A DNA stretch of 64,000 bases from Pseudoalteromonas sp. Scap06 (GCF_013394165.1 NZ_CP041331.1:62001-126000), one strand, 5' to 3'. Positions 1-8,551 are shown, numbered from the stretch's first letter. Notes: generated from the letters alone by a model not told the origin. Translations and numbers: made by a program.

Positions 1-2195
1 AAGTTGAGGTGTCTACGCCTCGCTCTACCGCAGAGGCATTTAGAATCATTCCTGGGGTGCGCTCAGAATCAACCGGCGGTGAAGGTAATGCCAACATTGC
101 AGTACGTGGTTTACCGGTTGCCTCTGGTGGTGCTAAATTTTTACAGCTTCAAGAAGATGGCTTACCTGTTTTACAATATGGCGATATTGCATTTGGTAAC
201 GCTGACATTTTTATGCGCTTAGATAACACAGTGCAAACCATTGAATCTATTCGCGGTGGCTCAGCCTCTACCGCAGCAAGTAATGCACCGGGTGGCATAA
301 TTAATTTCATTTCAAAAAATGGCGAAAACGAATCGGGCAGCGTATCAACTACACTTGGCCTAGATTACGATACTATTCGAACTGACTTTGAATATGGCAC
401 ATATTTAAATGACACTGTACGCTTTCATGTTGGTGGTTTTGTACGTCAAGGTGAAGGCCCACGTGAAACAGGTTACACATCAAATAAAGGTGGGCAAATT
501 AAAGCCAACCTGACCAAAGATTTTGAAAATGGATACGTGCGTCTTTATTACAAACATTTAGATGATAAAAGTGTTGGCTACTTACCTATGCCAATGTATG
601 CAAATGGAGACTCAATTCCTGGGTTTGACGCACAATCAGATACCCCGCATTCAGCATTATTTACTAAAACAGTGCGCTTAAACGGCGAAAATCAAATAAG
701 TAACGGCGATATTCGCGATGGTATGAATCCGCAAGTTGACTCAATTGGTTTTGAGGCTGTATTTGATTTAGACAACGATTGGCGTATTGAAAACCGTTTT
801 CGTAAATCATCTGTAAGCGGTAATTTTAATTCGTTGATCCCCGCTGAAGTTGGCGATGCATCAGCTATAGCGCAAAGTATTGGTGGTGTGGGTGCAACGC
901 TTAGTAATGCGACCACAGGTGCTGCATTTAACGATGATTTAGCAATGCGTATTCATACGTTTGATGTAACTATGAACGACTTTGACTCAATTGTTAACGA
1001 CTTCAAACTGACTAAATCGCTAAGCGATGATACTAGCGTTACTTTTGGCTATTATGCGTCAACCCAAAATATTGCCATGTCGTGGTTATGGAATTCCTAC
1101 CTAATGGAGCTCAAAGGTGATAACGCAGCGCTGTTAAATGTAACAGCCGCCGATGGGACTGAATTCTCTGAAAATGGCTTATACGCTTATGGCACGCCTT
1201 TTTGGGGTAACTGTTGCCAACGCGATTACGACACAGAATACGACACTCGTGCACCCTATATTGCATTTTCAACTAAGGTGGGTGACGTAAGTATTGATGC
1301 TAGTGCCCGTTATGACAGCGGTGAAGCGCGTGGTAACTATGCAGGCGCGGTTACCTCAACCGTTGATATGAATCGCGACGGTGTGATTTCTGTTCCTGAA
1401 CAAAATGTTGCAGGTATTGACCTTGCAAATGCCAGCCCTGTTAATTACGACTGGGATTACGCATCATATTCAATTGGTGCCAATTACCAAATTGACTCAA
1501 GCCTTGCAACGTTTGCACGATTGAGCAAAGGCGGTCGCGCCAATGCTGACCGACTTTTATTTGGTAAAGTTCGCGCCGATGGCTCAGTAGCCGATGAAGA
1601 TGCCGTTGATGAAGTAAACCAGTATGAGTTTGGTATTAAAAAGCGCTTTGATTCACTGTCAGTTTTTGCCACGGCATTTTATGCACAAACTGAAGAGCAA
1701 AACTTTGAAGCGACATCACAAACCTTTTTTGACCGCGAATATGAAGCAAAAGGAATTGAGGTTGAATCAACCTACTTTATTGATGCATGGGATTTTCGTG
1801 GTAATTTAACGTGGACAGACGCTGAGATTGCAAAAGATGCACTTACCCCAGAAGTGGTTGGTAATACGCCTCGTCGCCAAGCTGATTTAATTTACTCATT
1901 AATGGCACGTTACACTTATGAAAAAGGCTCTGCAGGCCTAAGCTTTATTGGTACTACCGATGCCTATGCTCAAGATAATAACGATCTTAAGTTTGATGGT
2001 TACACTCAAGTAAATGGCTTTGTAAGCTACGATTTATCAGAAAACCTTAATATTGCGTTAAACGTAAATAACCTATTCGATACGGTAGGTATTACTGAAG
2101 CAGAAGAAGGCTCAATACCTGATAACAACATTATACGCGCACGTGCTATTAATGGCCGTACAACGTCATTGACGTTTAAATACGCGTTTAACTAA
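1..2195 (+). CDS. TonB-dependent outer-membrane receptor, 5'-truncated by window edge
   Basis: Outer-membrane beta-barrel importer driven by TonB, substrate probably a sugar or glycoside. The frame is already open at base 3 and reads through a GTG at 9, so that codon is an internal Val and the signal peptide, TonB box and start lie outside the window. The visible plug has IPGVRSES, an IAVRGLP motif and an IRGGSASTAASNAPGG stretch that leads into the barrel. About 600 residues of barrel follow, ending in SLTFKYAFN with the expected aromatic residue near the C-terminus. The plug aligns by eye with the receptor at 27609-29858, so both belong to the same broad family. A fructokinase follows on the same strand, which suggests a fructose-containing substrate such as sucrose; that is inference from context only. 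Confidence 0.9.
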   Translation, partial: VEVSTPRSTAEAFRIIPGVRSESTGGEGNANIAVRGLPVASGGAKFLQLQEDGLPVLQYGDIAFGNADIFMRLDNTVQTIESIRGGSASTAASNAPGGIINFISKNGENESGSVSTTLGLDYDTIRTDFEYGTYLNDTVRFHVGGFVRQGEGPRETGYTSNKGGQIKANLTKDFENGYVRLYYKHLDDKSVGYLPMPMYANGDSIPGFDAQSDTPHSALFTKTVRLNGENQISNGDIRDGMNPQVDSIGFEAVFDLDNDWRIENRFRKSSVSGNFNSLIPAEVGDASAIAQSIGGVGATLSNATTGAAFNDDLAMRIHTFDVTMNDFDSIVNDFKLTKSLSDDTSVTFGYYASTQNIAMSWLWNSYLMELKGDNAALLNVTAADGTEFSENGLYAYGTPFWGNCCQRDYDTEYDTRAPYIAFSTKVGDVSIDASARYDSGEARGNYAGAVTSTVDMNRDGVISVPEQNVAGIDLANASPVNYDWDYASYSIGANYQIDSSLATFARLSKGGRANADRLLFGKVRADGSVADEDAVDEVNQYEFGIKKRFDSLSVFATAFYAQTEEQNFEATSQTFFDREYEAKGIEVESTYFIDAWDFRGNLTWTDAEIAKDALTPEVVGNTPRRQADLIYSLMARYTYEKGSAGLSFIGTTDAYAQDNNDLKFDGYTQVNGFVSYDLSENLNIALNVNNLFDTVGITEAEEGSIPDNNIIRARAINGRTTSLTFKYAFN

Positions 2196-2202
2196 CCAAC
2201 TT

Positions 2203-2250
2203 TAGTGTAACAATTGCTGAAGCTATGTTTGTTCAGCGATTGTTACACTA
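2203..2250 (+). repeat. Long inverted repeat after the TonB receptor gene
   Basis: A 19-bp stem (2203-2221 with 2232-2250, one G-T position) encloses a 10-nt loop. The T-run after it is weak (gttttaataatt), so it may be an RNA stabiliser or a leaky terminator for the receptor transcript. It is followed 27 bp later by a second, stronger terminator hairpin. Confidence 0.7.
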
Positions 2251-2277
2251 GTTTTAATAATTCTCCCTTGAATTTTG

Positions 2278-2299
2278 ACCTAGCCATGCTAGGTTTTTT
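2278..2299 (+). terminator. Intrinsic terminator or attenuator just before the fructokinase
   Basis: Stem ACCTAGC / GCTAGGT with a CAT loop, followed by six T residues. The T-run abuts the AGGA ribosome binding site (2300-2303) of the fructokinase at 2312. There is little room for a promoter between this hairpin and the start codon, so it may control read-through from upstream rather than simply end the receptor mRNA. Confidence 0.7.
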
Positions 2300-2311
2300 A
2301 GGATTTACACT

Positions 2312-3262
2312 ATGACCAAATTACTTAGCCTTGGTGAACTGCTTATTGATATGCTGCCTCAAGACTCTCAAAACAGTGCTTATTTGCCCATTCCAGGAGG
2401 TGCTCCAGCTAATGTGGCAGTAGGTTACGCAAAGCTCGGCGGCAAAGCTGCGTTTTGTGGCGGTATGGGAGATGACTATTTTGCTAAACAATTAACTAAT
2501 GCGCTTGAGCAATATAACGTAGATACTGAGTATTTATTTACCATAGAAGGCGCGCAAACAGCTATGGTTATTGTCAGCTTAGATGAAAACGGCGAACGCA
2601 GCTTTAACTTTTATCGTCATCAAACAGCCGATTTACTGTTAACGAGTGAGCACTTAAAGCTTATTAATTGGGATGAATTGAGTACCCTACACTTTTGTTC
2701 AAACACCTTAACCAATACAGCTATAGCAAAAACCACTGTGTGTGCTTTAAAGCAAGCTAAAAACAACCAAAAAATCGTTAGCTTTGATGTAAATTTACGC
2801 TACAGTTTATGGCAAAATAGCAATGACATTGAGCAAAACGTGCATGCATGCTACGCGTATTGCGATATTGTTAAGCTCTCACGTGATGAGTTAAATTTTT
2901 TAGCAACACAACGCCAACAATCAGCTGATGCCTACTTACAATCACTGCTTGATTTAGGCGTCAAGCTGGTGTTTTTAACCGATGGTCCGGCACCAGCGAC
3001 TGTTTACCATAGCGCTTTTACTCTCAGTGAAGCAGCCCCAACAATTACCGCTGTAGATACCACCAGCGCTGGTGATGCTTTTATTGCTGGCGTACTATAC
3101 TACTTAAACCATAGCGATAATGCAGTGCCACTTACTGATAAGCTAAATGATGAGTCAATAGTAAAAAAAGCGCTTCACTTTGGTCTTCGCTGTGGCTCAA
3201 AAGCTTGCTTATCTAAAGGCGCTTTTCCTGCGCTTCCCACGCAGCAAACACTTTCGCAATAA
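2312..3262 (+). CDS. scrK: Fructokinase, PfkB/ribokinase family
   Basis: Cytoplasmic ATP-dependent sugar kinase, most likely fructose to fructose-6-phosphate. The 316-residue length is normal for the family. It opens with LSLGELLIDM, has the N-terminal GGAPAN sugar-binding motif at about 29-34, and carries the C-terminal PfkB signature DTTSAGDAF at 249-257 with the catalytic base Asp255. The start ATG has an AGGA Shine-Dalgarno 8 nt upstream. It sits directly after a TonB receptor gene and is separated from it by two hairpins, so expression may be attenuated. Sister kinases (ribokinase, 2-keto-3-deoxygluconate kinase) share the fold. The GGAPANVA stretch and overall resemblance favour fructokinase, but the substrate cannot be proved from sequence. 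Confidence 0.88.
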   Translation: MTKLLSLGELLIDMLPQDSQNSAYLPIPGGAPANVAVGYAKLGGKAAFCGGMGDDYFAKQLTNALEQYNVDTEYLFTIEGAQTAMVIVSLDENGERSFNFYRHQTADLLLTSEHLKLINWDELSTLHFCSNTLTNTAIAKTTVCALKQAKNNQKIVSFDVNLRYSLWQNSNDIEQNVHACYAYCDIVKLSRDELNFLATQRQQSADAYLQSLLDLGVKLVFLTDGPAPATVYHSAFTLSEAAPTITAVDTTSAGDAFIAGVLYYLNHSDNAVPLTDKLNDESIVKKALHFGLRCGSKACLSKGAFPALPTQQTLSQ

Positions 3263-3276
3263 ACCAAGATACTTAC

Positions 3277-3302
3277 AAAAAAGGCCACTGTTGGCCTTTT
3301 TT
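3277..3302. terminator. Bidirectional intrinsic terminator
   Basis: Symmetrical hairpin AAAAAAGGCCA-CTGT-TGGCCTTTTTT between the convergent fructokinase and SpoIIAA-like genes. It gives a T-run on both strands and ends one base before the stop codon of the minus-strand gene. Confidence 0.92.
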
Positions 3303-3303
3303 G

Positions 3304-3699
3304 CTAAGCGTCTAAATTATTGGTTTTTAGCCATTCTAAAGCGGCAGTAGCATTTTCAAAGTATTGTATTTCACCCGACATAAACCAACTGCCTAACTTA
3401 GCTATGGTTGATTGCCACTCTTTGTTACCGTAAATCGCTATTTTTTTAAATTCTTTGTTGTGTTTCAAGCCAAGCTTTAAATCGTCCCAAGCAGCACGAA
3501 GCTCCCAACCATCTAACTCAGTGCCATCTATCAATACGTTAACAATAGGATGCTTAACTTCGCCTAGCGCTGAATCGATCATTGGGGTGATCACTTCATA
3601 ATCTTTGTGAGTTAAGGTACCAATTGCCTTAAGTGTTAAGAAAAACTCACAGCCTGAGCGCTCAATACCAATCGATAAACCATGTGTTAAATTAACCAT
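3304..3699 (-). CDS. SpoIIAA-like (STAS-fold) protein
   Basis: Small cytoplasmic protein of the SpoIIAA-like family, whose members bind lipids or act as regulatory STAS-type domains; no enzymatic role is established for most. The 131 residues show the usual pattern: an N-terminal strand pair ending in AIGTLTHKDYE, a central VNVLIDGTELDGWELRAAWDDLKLG segment in which the helix packs after the DGTE turn, then KIAIYGNKEWQ and a C-terminal ALEWL helix. No signal peptide or membrane segment is seen. It appears to be monocistronic, convergent with the fructokinase and about 100 bp downstream of the cupin gene on the same strand. Family assignment is firm; function is unknown. Confidence 0.8.
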   Translation of the reverse strand: MVNLTHGLSIGIERSGCEFFLTLKAIGTLTHKDYEVITPMIDSALGEVKHPIVNVLIDGTELDGWELRAAWDDLKLGLKHNKEFKKIAIYGNKEWQSTIAKLGSWFMSGEIQYFENATAALEWLKTNNLDA

Positions 3700-3804
3700 A
3701 ACTCAACCCTTGAATGAAAAGAGCTTTGATTATAGGCAACAGTTAAAAATTATCATATGAAGCAGGTCAAAAAACAGCCAGTTAATGCCGATTTATCCTT
3801 TGAG

Positions 3805-4500
3805 CTAATTATGTTTCTTTAACCGATTAACTTGGTTTTTTACATCGTTTAAATAGCCGGTTTTTATCCATACTCTTGCGCCATTGTTACCCGCTGTGGC
3901 GTTAATTTCACTATTAACAGGCACTCTAAGCCAACTGTGTTTTTCAAGTGTGTCGTTATGCTCTTGTAAAGTGCCATCCAAAACCAACAACTCAGCACCA
4001 CCACTTACCGTGAGCGTTAAAGATTGATTAGCATTAAACTGTACAATACTCACTGTTTCATACGTATCTTGATATAACAAAATGGCATTTAGGTCATTAA
4101 AATCGGGGGTTTTCTGCCCTTGCATATGCTGTGTGAGAATACGAACATGCTGGCGATCTTCTGGCTGAAACTGCCACAGTTTTACAAATATAATGCAACC
4201 ATCTTTTGAGCCTGGGGTATGTTTTGATTGCGGAGGATTACGAATATAGGTACCTTTTGGGAAATCGCCATGCTCATCTTGAAATACCCCATCGAGCACT
4301 AAAAACTCCTCGCCCCCAGTATGAGTATGTGGGCTAAAGTGGCTGTTTGGCGCATAGCGTACAATACTAGTGGCTCGAGCAATTTCCTCACCCACTCTGT
4401 CAAGTGGACGTCTATCAACACCCAGCATGGGCGAAGCTATCCATTCAAGTGACTCGCTATGTACTACGACACGTTGACTAAAGTCGGCAGCAATTTTCAT
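3805..4500 (-). CDS. Tandem-cupin (ChrR-like) protein
   Basis: Cytoplasmic protein with two cupin folds of the ChrR/anti-sigma C-terminal type. The first cupin has the metal-binding motif HTHTGGEEFLVLDG (about residues 58-71) and a later His in SKHTPG. The second copy, ending at the C-terminus, has GGAELLVLDGTL but lacks the clustered histidines, so probably only the first domain holds a metal. I place the start at the ATG at 4500, which has GGAG about 6 nt upstream, rather than at an in-frame TTG 12 bases earlier. Only 16 bp separate it from the upstream GST gene, so the two form an operon, divergent from a TetR regulator. A role in detoxifying an electrophile or peroxide is plausible from this context but not shown. 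Confidence 0.78.
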   Translation of the reverse strand: MKIAADFSQRVVVHSESLEWIASPMLGVDRRPLDRVGEEIARATSIVRYAPNSHFSPHTHTGGEEFLVLDGVFQDEHGDFPKGTYIRNPPQSKHTPGSKDGCIIFVKLWQFQPEDRQHVRILTQHMQGQKTPDFNDLNAILLYQDTYETVSIVQFNANQSLTLTVSGGAELLVLDGTLQEHNDTLEKHSWLRVPVNSEINATAGNNGARVWIKTGYLNDVKNQVNRLKKHN

Positions 4501-4516
4501 AGTTGGCTCCAAATTA

Positions 4517-5143
4517 TTAATTTATAGCAGCAATACTTTGACGCTGAGCGACCTTTTGTTGCCATGCAATTAAGTGCGTGAGTTCAGTAGGAATAGCAAT
4601 TTGTGCAAAGCCTGCAAACACAAGTCCTGCGTATAAGGTAATATCTGCAAAACTAAATTGTTCACCTGCCACATAAGTTGAGTTTGCTAATACGCTATTA
4701 AAATAAACCAAGCCTTGCTGTGCTTTTTCAGCTTGCTTTTCACCCCATGCAACATTTTGATAGGTTTCAAGTTTAGGTCCTAATCCATCAGTAGCATGAT
4801 GAAAGTAAGTGGCAATTGCATCAAGTACCATCGACTCAGCACGTTTTTGCATCATATTAATTACTGCGCGTTCTTTTGCCTCAACACCAGTTAATGAAGG
4901 GCCTGCAAAAGCGGTATCAATGTATTGTGTAATTGCAGTGCACTCGGCAATAAAAGTACCATCATCAAGCTCTAGTACAGGTACACCTGCCAACGGATTC
5001 TTTGCCAAGAAAGCCTCACTGCGGTGCTCCCCATTTAATAAATCAACAGCAACAAACTCTACTTTATCAGTCGCATTTTTTTCAGCAAGTGCAATACGAA
5101 CCCGTAACGGGTTAGGGAAATTTTCTACGTCATAAATTTTCAT
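4517..5143 (-). CDS. Glutathione S-transferase family protein
   Basis: Cytosolic enzyme expected to conjugate or reduce substrates with glutathione. The N-terminal thioredoxin-like domain starts MKIYDVENFPNPLRVRIAL and contains NPLAGVPVLELDDG with the cis-Pro typical of GST glutathione sites, followed by ECTAITQYID. The C-terminal all-helical domain ends with the FSFADITLYAG motif (N-capping box). Length of 208 residues is standard. It is the first gene of a two-gene operon with the tandem cupin and is transcribed divergently from the TetR gene at 5584. A MITE lies in the shared intergenic region 30 bp upstream of the start codon, which may have displaced or supplied promoter elements. Substrate unknown. 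Confidence 0.88.
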   Translation of the reverse strand: MKIYDVENFPNPLRVRIALAEKNATDKVEFVAVDLLNGEHRSEAFLAKNPLAGVPVLELDDGTFIAECTAITQYIDTAFAGPSLTGVEAKERAVINMMQKRAESMVLDAIATYFHHATDGLGPKLETYQNVAWGEKQAEKAQQGLVYFNSVLANSTYVAGEQFSFADITLYAGLVFAGFAQIAIPTELTHLIAWQQKVAQRQSIAAIN

Positions 5144-5174
5144 AATTATCTCTTATATTTTTAACAACAACCTA

Positions 5175-5438
5175 GGGTCTGTTGACCTTTGCGGATTATA
5201 ATTTGTTCAAACTAGGGGCGGTTTAATCGCGGCGCGAGATTTGTAACCTAGTGGGCTAAGTAAAAACCGAGCAACAAAGAGTAAATCGCCCTTAGGCAGA
5301 ACCCTTCGGGCAGCGCCTGTTTGGTATTGATGCTGCGTTATCGCCTATTTATGGGGAACAACCACACCACATAGGCACTGCCTTGCCTAAATGCCAAACA
5401 GACTGCTGCAAATTTAACCTTGAAAGGTCGACAGACCC
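5175..5438. mobile_element. 264-bp MITE with GGGTCTGT terminal repeats and TA duplication
   Basis: The left end reads GGGTCTGTTGACCTTT and the right end, reversed, GGGTCTGTCGACCTTT, so the termini match at 15 of 16 bases. A TA dinucleotide flanks each side (5173-5174 and 5439-5440), as expected for target duplication by Tc1/mariner or IS630-type transposases. There is no coding capacity. A second inverted repeat lies inside: CTGTTTGGTAT (5317-5327) against ATGCCAAACAG (5391-5401). The element is more GC-rich than its surroundings and sits between the GST gene and the TetR gene. Confidence 0.82.
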
Positions 5439-5463
5439 TAAGTTAATATTAGCAAACCAAACC

Positions 5464-5479
5464 TACCTACTGATAGGTA
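5464..5479. promoter_or_regulatory. Putative TetR operator, copy 1
   Basis: Palindrome TACCTA-CTGA-TAGGTA in the divergent GST/TetR intergenic region. The same TACCTACTG core recurs 72 bp downstream. Size, symmetry and position fit an operator for the adjacent TetR-family regulator. Confidence 0.6.
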
Positions 5480-5535
5480 ATTTATAGCAAGCGCTTAGTG
5501 TTTGCAAACTAAAAATAAAAGAGCTTGAAAATAAC

Positions 5536-5551
5536 TACCTACTGGTTGATA
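5536..5551. promoter_or_regulatory. Putative TetR operator, copy 2
   Basis: TACCTACTGGTTGATA repeats the left half of copy 1 exactly, with a degenerate right half. It lies about 32 bp before the TetR start codon, so binding would block that gene and support autoregulation. Confidence 0.5.
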
Positions 5552-5583
5552 ATTTTTTCAGATAACAGCAAGGAAATATCAAA

Positions 5584-6102
5584 ATGAGTAAAAAAGCAGC
5601 CCTGCTACAAGCCGCAGAAAATAAAGTGCGACTGGGTGGTTATAGCAACTTTAGCTTTAGAGAACTTGCTACTGAAATAGGTATAAAAAGTGCCAGTGTA
5701 CATTATCACTTTCCAACCAAAGCTGATTTAGGCGCTGAACTCGCGCATCAATACACCGATGCCTTTATTGCAGTACTTGGCGATCCGAATGCACATAAAG
5801 CAAACGGTAAAAATCCCATCGATATTTACACTCAGTTATTTAGAAATGCGCTCGTGATAGACAAAAAGATGTGTTTATGTGGCTTACTCGGTGCAGAAAG
5901 CGACAGCCTACCCGATAAAGTTCGCGTTGAAGTTCAGCGGTTTTTTAATAAAAACTTAGCCTGGTTAACTCAAGCACATCAAATAAATGGAGAGCTTAAT
6001 CCTGCTCGGGCGGCAATACAAACAGTGAGCTTATTAGAAGGGGCAATGATTATTAGTAAAACCCTAGATGATATTAGCTACTTCGAACAAGCTACTTTTT
6101 AA
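5584..6102 (+). CDS. TetR/AcrR family transcriptional regulator
   Basis: DNA-binding repressor of 172 residues. The N-terminal helix-turn-helix covers about residues 6-52 and contains NFSFRELATEIGIKSASVHYHF followed by PTKADLGAEL, a standard TetR DNA-binding domain. The C-terminal ligand domain is helical with two adjacent cysteines in KKMCLCGLLGAE, which could sense an electrophile or oxidant, although this is only a suggestion. It is divergent from the GST-cupin operon, and two TACCTACTG repeats lie in the shared region, so it probably represses itself and that operon. The start has AAGGA upstream. A bidirectional terminator follows. Confidence 0.87.
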   Translation: MSKKAALLQAAENKVRLGGYSNFSFRELATEIGIKSASVHYHFPTKADLGAELAHQYTDAFIAVLGDPNAHKANGKNPIDIYTQLFRNALVIDKKMCLCGLLGAESDSLPDKVRVEVQRFFNKNLAWLTQAHQINGELNPARAAIQTVSLLEGAMIISKTLDDISYFEQATF

Positions 6103-6112
6103 ATGCTTATAT

Positions 6113-6144
6113 AAAAAAGCGAGCTTCAATAAAGCTCGCTTTTT
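6113..6144. terminator. Bidirectional intrinsic terminator
   Basis: Stem AAAAAGCGAGCTT / AAGCTCGCTTTTT with a 5-nt loop between the convergent TetR and CstA-family genes, with a T-run in each direction. Confidence 0.92.
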
Positions 6145-6164
6145 ACATTAATAACTATGTAGTT

Positions 6165-7628
6165 TTAAGCTGGATGCACTTTATGTTTTGAGTGCACAAA
6201 AGCTAATGCAATAAAGCCTATTACCGCTACCACTACACCAATAGGCTTACCTAAGTCACTTGATAAGTTTAACCCAATTGCCGCAGTCATAATGTAAGAT
6301 AAGGTCACTGCGGTTGCGATCACGGCGGGTATACTAGTGATCCAATGGAATGTACCACGGTCAAATAGGTACTTGGTCGCAAGCCACAACACACTGGTAG
6401 AAAGCAGCATATTTGAAAACGCAAAATAACGCCAAATAACAGAGAAGTCGAGCTTAGTCATAAAGTAAGCAATGGTTAAAATTGGCAGTGCTAACAACAA
6501 ACGATTACGTAAACTTTGCGGAATACTAAACGCATCAACCACCGTTAAGCGCAGTGAACGGAACGCCGTATCACCTGAGGTGATAGGGAAAACAGCAACA
6601 GCAATAATAGCCATTATACCACCAAATACACCTAAGTAGCTGTTTGCAATATGGTTAACCACTAAGCCTGGACCGCCTAAATCAAGCATCGATTTTAAAC
6701 CAGCGTACCCTTCTGGGAAGGCAGCAATACCAGCAAGCGCCCAAACACAACCTACAATACCTTCGCACATCATCGCTCCATAATAAACCGGGCGTACATA
6801 TTTTTCGTTAGTTAAACAACGAGCAATAATAGGTGCTTGCGTTGAGTGAAAACCACTAATAGCACCACAAGTAATGGTGATAAATAGCAACGGCCAAGTA
6901 GGCAGTCCATCAGGATTTGGGGCTAAAAAGTCGTGAGCATGATCGGCTTCAAAATACGCTAAAAAGTCGCCAGCTACTGGTAAATGGGGTGCGTTGATTA
7001 ACAGTGAGACTGCGATAGCAACTGTCATTACAATCATTAACAAGCCAAAAATAGGGTAAAACTTAGTGATGATTTTATCGATTGGTAATAACGTGGCTAA
7101 AAAGTAGTAAGCTAAAATAGCGAGAACCCAAAATGTATTACTAGCAAAAATGGTGCCTTCAAATGCATCTAAGTTACTCAATAATCCTGCTGGGCTCATA
7201 ATAAACACTACACCAACAAAAAATAACAACATAGCAGTAAATATAAGCATAAAGCCTTTAAATACTACGTTGTAATAATGGCCTGCAATTTCAGGTAAAC
7301 TTTTACCGTCTTCTTTAATACTCATTACGCCAGAGAAAAAGTCGTGTACAGCTCCACCTAAAACGTTACCAAGTACAATCCAAACCAGCGCTACTGGACC
7401 ATACAAGGCGCCAAGTATAGGACCAAATATGGGGCCTACTCCTGCAATATTCAAAAACTGAATTAAAAATGCACGAACAGGGTGAATAGCAACATAGTCA
7501 ACACCTTCGCTAAAATGCTTTTGCGGAGTGTCTACGGTTGAATCTAAACCCGCTTGTTTTGCAACAAACGGGCTATAAAACTTATAGCCTAATATTAAAA
7601 TAGTCAGGCAAATAAAAAAGATGATCAT
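6165..7628 (-). CDS. cstA: CstA-family carbon starvation transporter
   Basis: Inner-membrane transporter of the CstA family, members of which take up pyruvate or peptides under carbon limitation. The 487 residues match the short family form (E. coli CstA is about 700). The family core is clear: a first helix MIIFFICLTILILGYKFYSPF, then HFSEGVDYVAIHPVRAFLIQFLNIAGVGPIFGPILGALYGP in the N-terminal third, followed by VHDFFSGVMS, and further hydrophobic helices to the end. About 12 or more membrane segments can be picked out. It appears monocistronic, convergent with the TetR gene and divergent from the RraA-like gene. Which substrate it imports cannot be told from sequence. Confidence 0.88.
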   Translation of the reverse strand: MIIFFICLTILILGYKFYSPFVAKQAGLDSTVDTPQKHFSEGVDYVAIHPVRAFLIQFLNIAGVGPIFGPILGALYGPVALVWIVLGNVLGGAVHDFFSGVMSIKEDGKSLPEIAGHYYNVVFKGFMLIFTAMLLFFVGVVFIMSPAGLLSNLDAFEGTIFASNTFWVLAILAYYFLATLLPIDKIITKFYPIFGLLMIVMTVAIAVSLLINAPHLPVAGDFLAYFEADHAHDFLAPNPDGLPTWPLLFITITCGAISGFHSTQAPIIARCLTNEKYVRPVYYGAMMCEGIVGCVWALAGIAAFPEGYAGLKSMLDLGGPGLVVNHIANSYLGVFGGIMAIIAVAVFPITSGDTAFRSLRLTVVDAFSIPQSLRNRLLLALPILTIAYFMTKLDFSVIWRYFAFSNMLLSTSVLWLATKYLFDRGTFHWITSIPAVIATAVTLSYIMTAAIGLNLSSDLGKPIGVVVAVIGFIALAFVHSKHKVHPA

Positions 7629-7977
7629 AAAGCACGCTTCTCTTTTTGTATGTGTTTATAGAACGCTATTTTGCGCCCCACTTTTTAAATAACAATTGAA
7701 CGTAGCATATGAAAAAGTAGCCAACAATGAGACGTTTGGCTAATGCGCTCACAAAATCAATTTTATTCGAAAAAATAAAACTAATTAACAGCATTCGTTA
7801 CTCATGGAAACAGATGGAAAGCACTAAAAGTACTTATATTGCGACTAAAATCTATAAGCCAATTTGCAACAATAGCTACACCTGAGTGATTAATTAGCCT
7901 ACGATAAACATTATTACTACTTTAAATTTACTTGCCTTTGCCGTACATGGCTTTGCCAAAAAACAAGGATGCCCTCA
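7629..7977. other. Divergent intergenic region cstA / rraA-like
   Basis: About 350 bp with no coding potential on either strand. It must hold both promoters, but I see no convincing -35/-10 pair or regulator palindrome. The only clear signal is the AAGGA ribosome binding site of the downstream gene. Confidence 0.6.
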
Positions 7978-8460
7978 ATGACACAGTTTACTACGCCCGA
8001 TTTATACGATGAACATCGCGACCATGTGCAAGTTGCTGACAGTGGCTTGCAACACTTTGGTAATAAAACTTACTTTTATGGTCAAGTAGTGACCGTCACC
8101 TGCCCTAACGACAACTCGTTTGCTGGTAACATACTGCATGAAAACGGTGAGGGAAAAGTATTGGTTGTTGATGGTTTTGCCAGTAAACGTTTTGCCTTTA
8201 TTGGCGATATGATTGCAGAGCGCGCACTAAAAAATGGCTGGCACGGCATAGTTATTAATGGTTGCTGTCGCGATATTGAAATTCTTGCCACACTTGATTT
8301 ACCTGTAATGGCGCTAGGCGCAACCCCGCGCTGCACCACTAAGCGCGGCTTAGGCGCTAAAGATCACCCGGTTAATATGTTAAACACCACAATTAATACT
8401 GGTGATTGGGCATATGCTGATGTAAACGGCTTAATAATTAGCTCTAAAGCGTTGTTTTAA
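7978..8460 (+). CDS. rraA: RraA-family protein
   Basis: Member of the RraA fold family, which includes the E. coli inhibitor of RNase E and related 4-hydroxy-4-methyl-2-oxoglutarate aldolases. The protein has 160 residues, as in RraA, and shares the DLYDEHRDHVQV opening, FYGQVVTVTCPNDN, GKVLVVDGFASKRFAFIGD and the GWHGIVINGCCRDIEIL block. The Arg-Asp pair in CCRDIE corresponds to the metal-binding segment of aldolase-type members, so this could be an RraA-like paralogue rather than the true RNase E regulator. I chose the ATG at 7978 because AAGGA lies 9 nt upstream; an in-frame ATG at 7969 would overlap that signal. Followed by a bidirectional terminator. Confidence 0.8.
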   Translation: MTQFTTPDLYDEHRDHVQVADSGLQHFGNKTYFYGQVVTVTCPNDNSFAGNILHENGEGKVLVVDGFASKRFAFIGDMIAERALKNGWHGIVINGCCRDIEILATLDLPVMALGATPRCTTKRGLGAKDHPVNMLNTTINTGDWAYADVNGLIISSKALF

Positions 8461-8482
8461 CCCCTCGTAATAGTCGTTAACA

Positions 8483-8510
8483 AAAAAAGCAGCTCGAAAG
8501 CTGCTTTTTT
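8483..8510. terminator. Bidirectional intrinsic terminator
   Basis: AAAAAAGCAGCT-CGAA-AGCTGCTTTTTT lies between the RraA-like gene and the convergent end of the chitin operon and can serve both. Confidence 0.93.
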
Positions 8511-8551
8511 AATTTATATGGTTTTTTAAAACCCAAATTCTCAGGTTAAAA

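Noticed and set aside
9..11. GTG as the start of the first TonB receptor
   Set aside because: The frame is open upstream to the window edge and the protein lacks a signal peptide and the start of the plug; the gene is truncated, not short.
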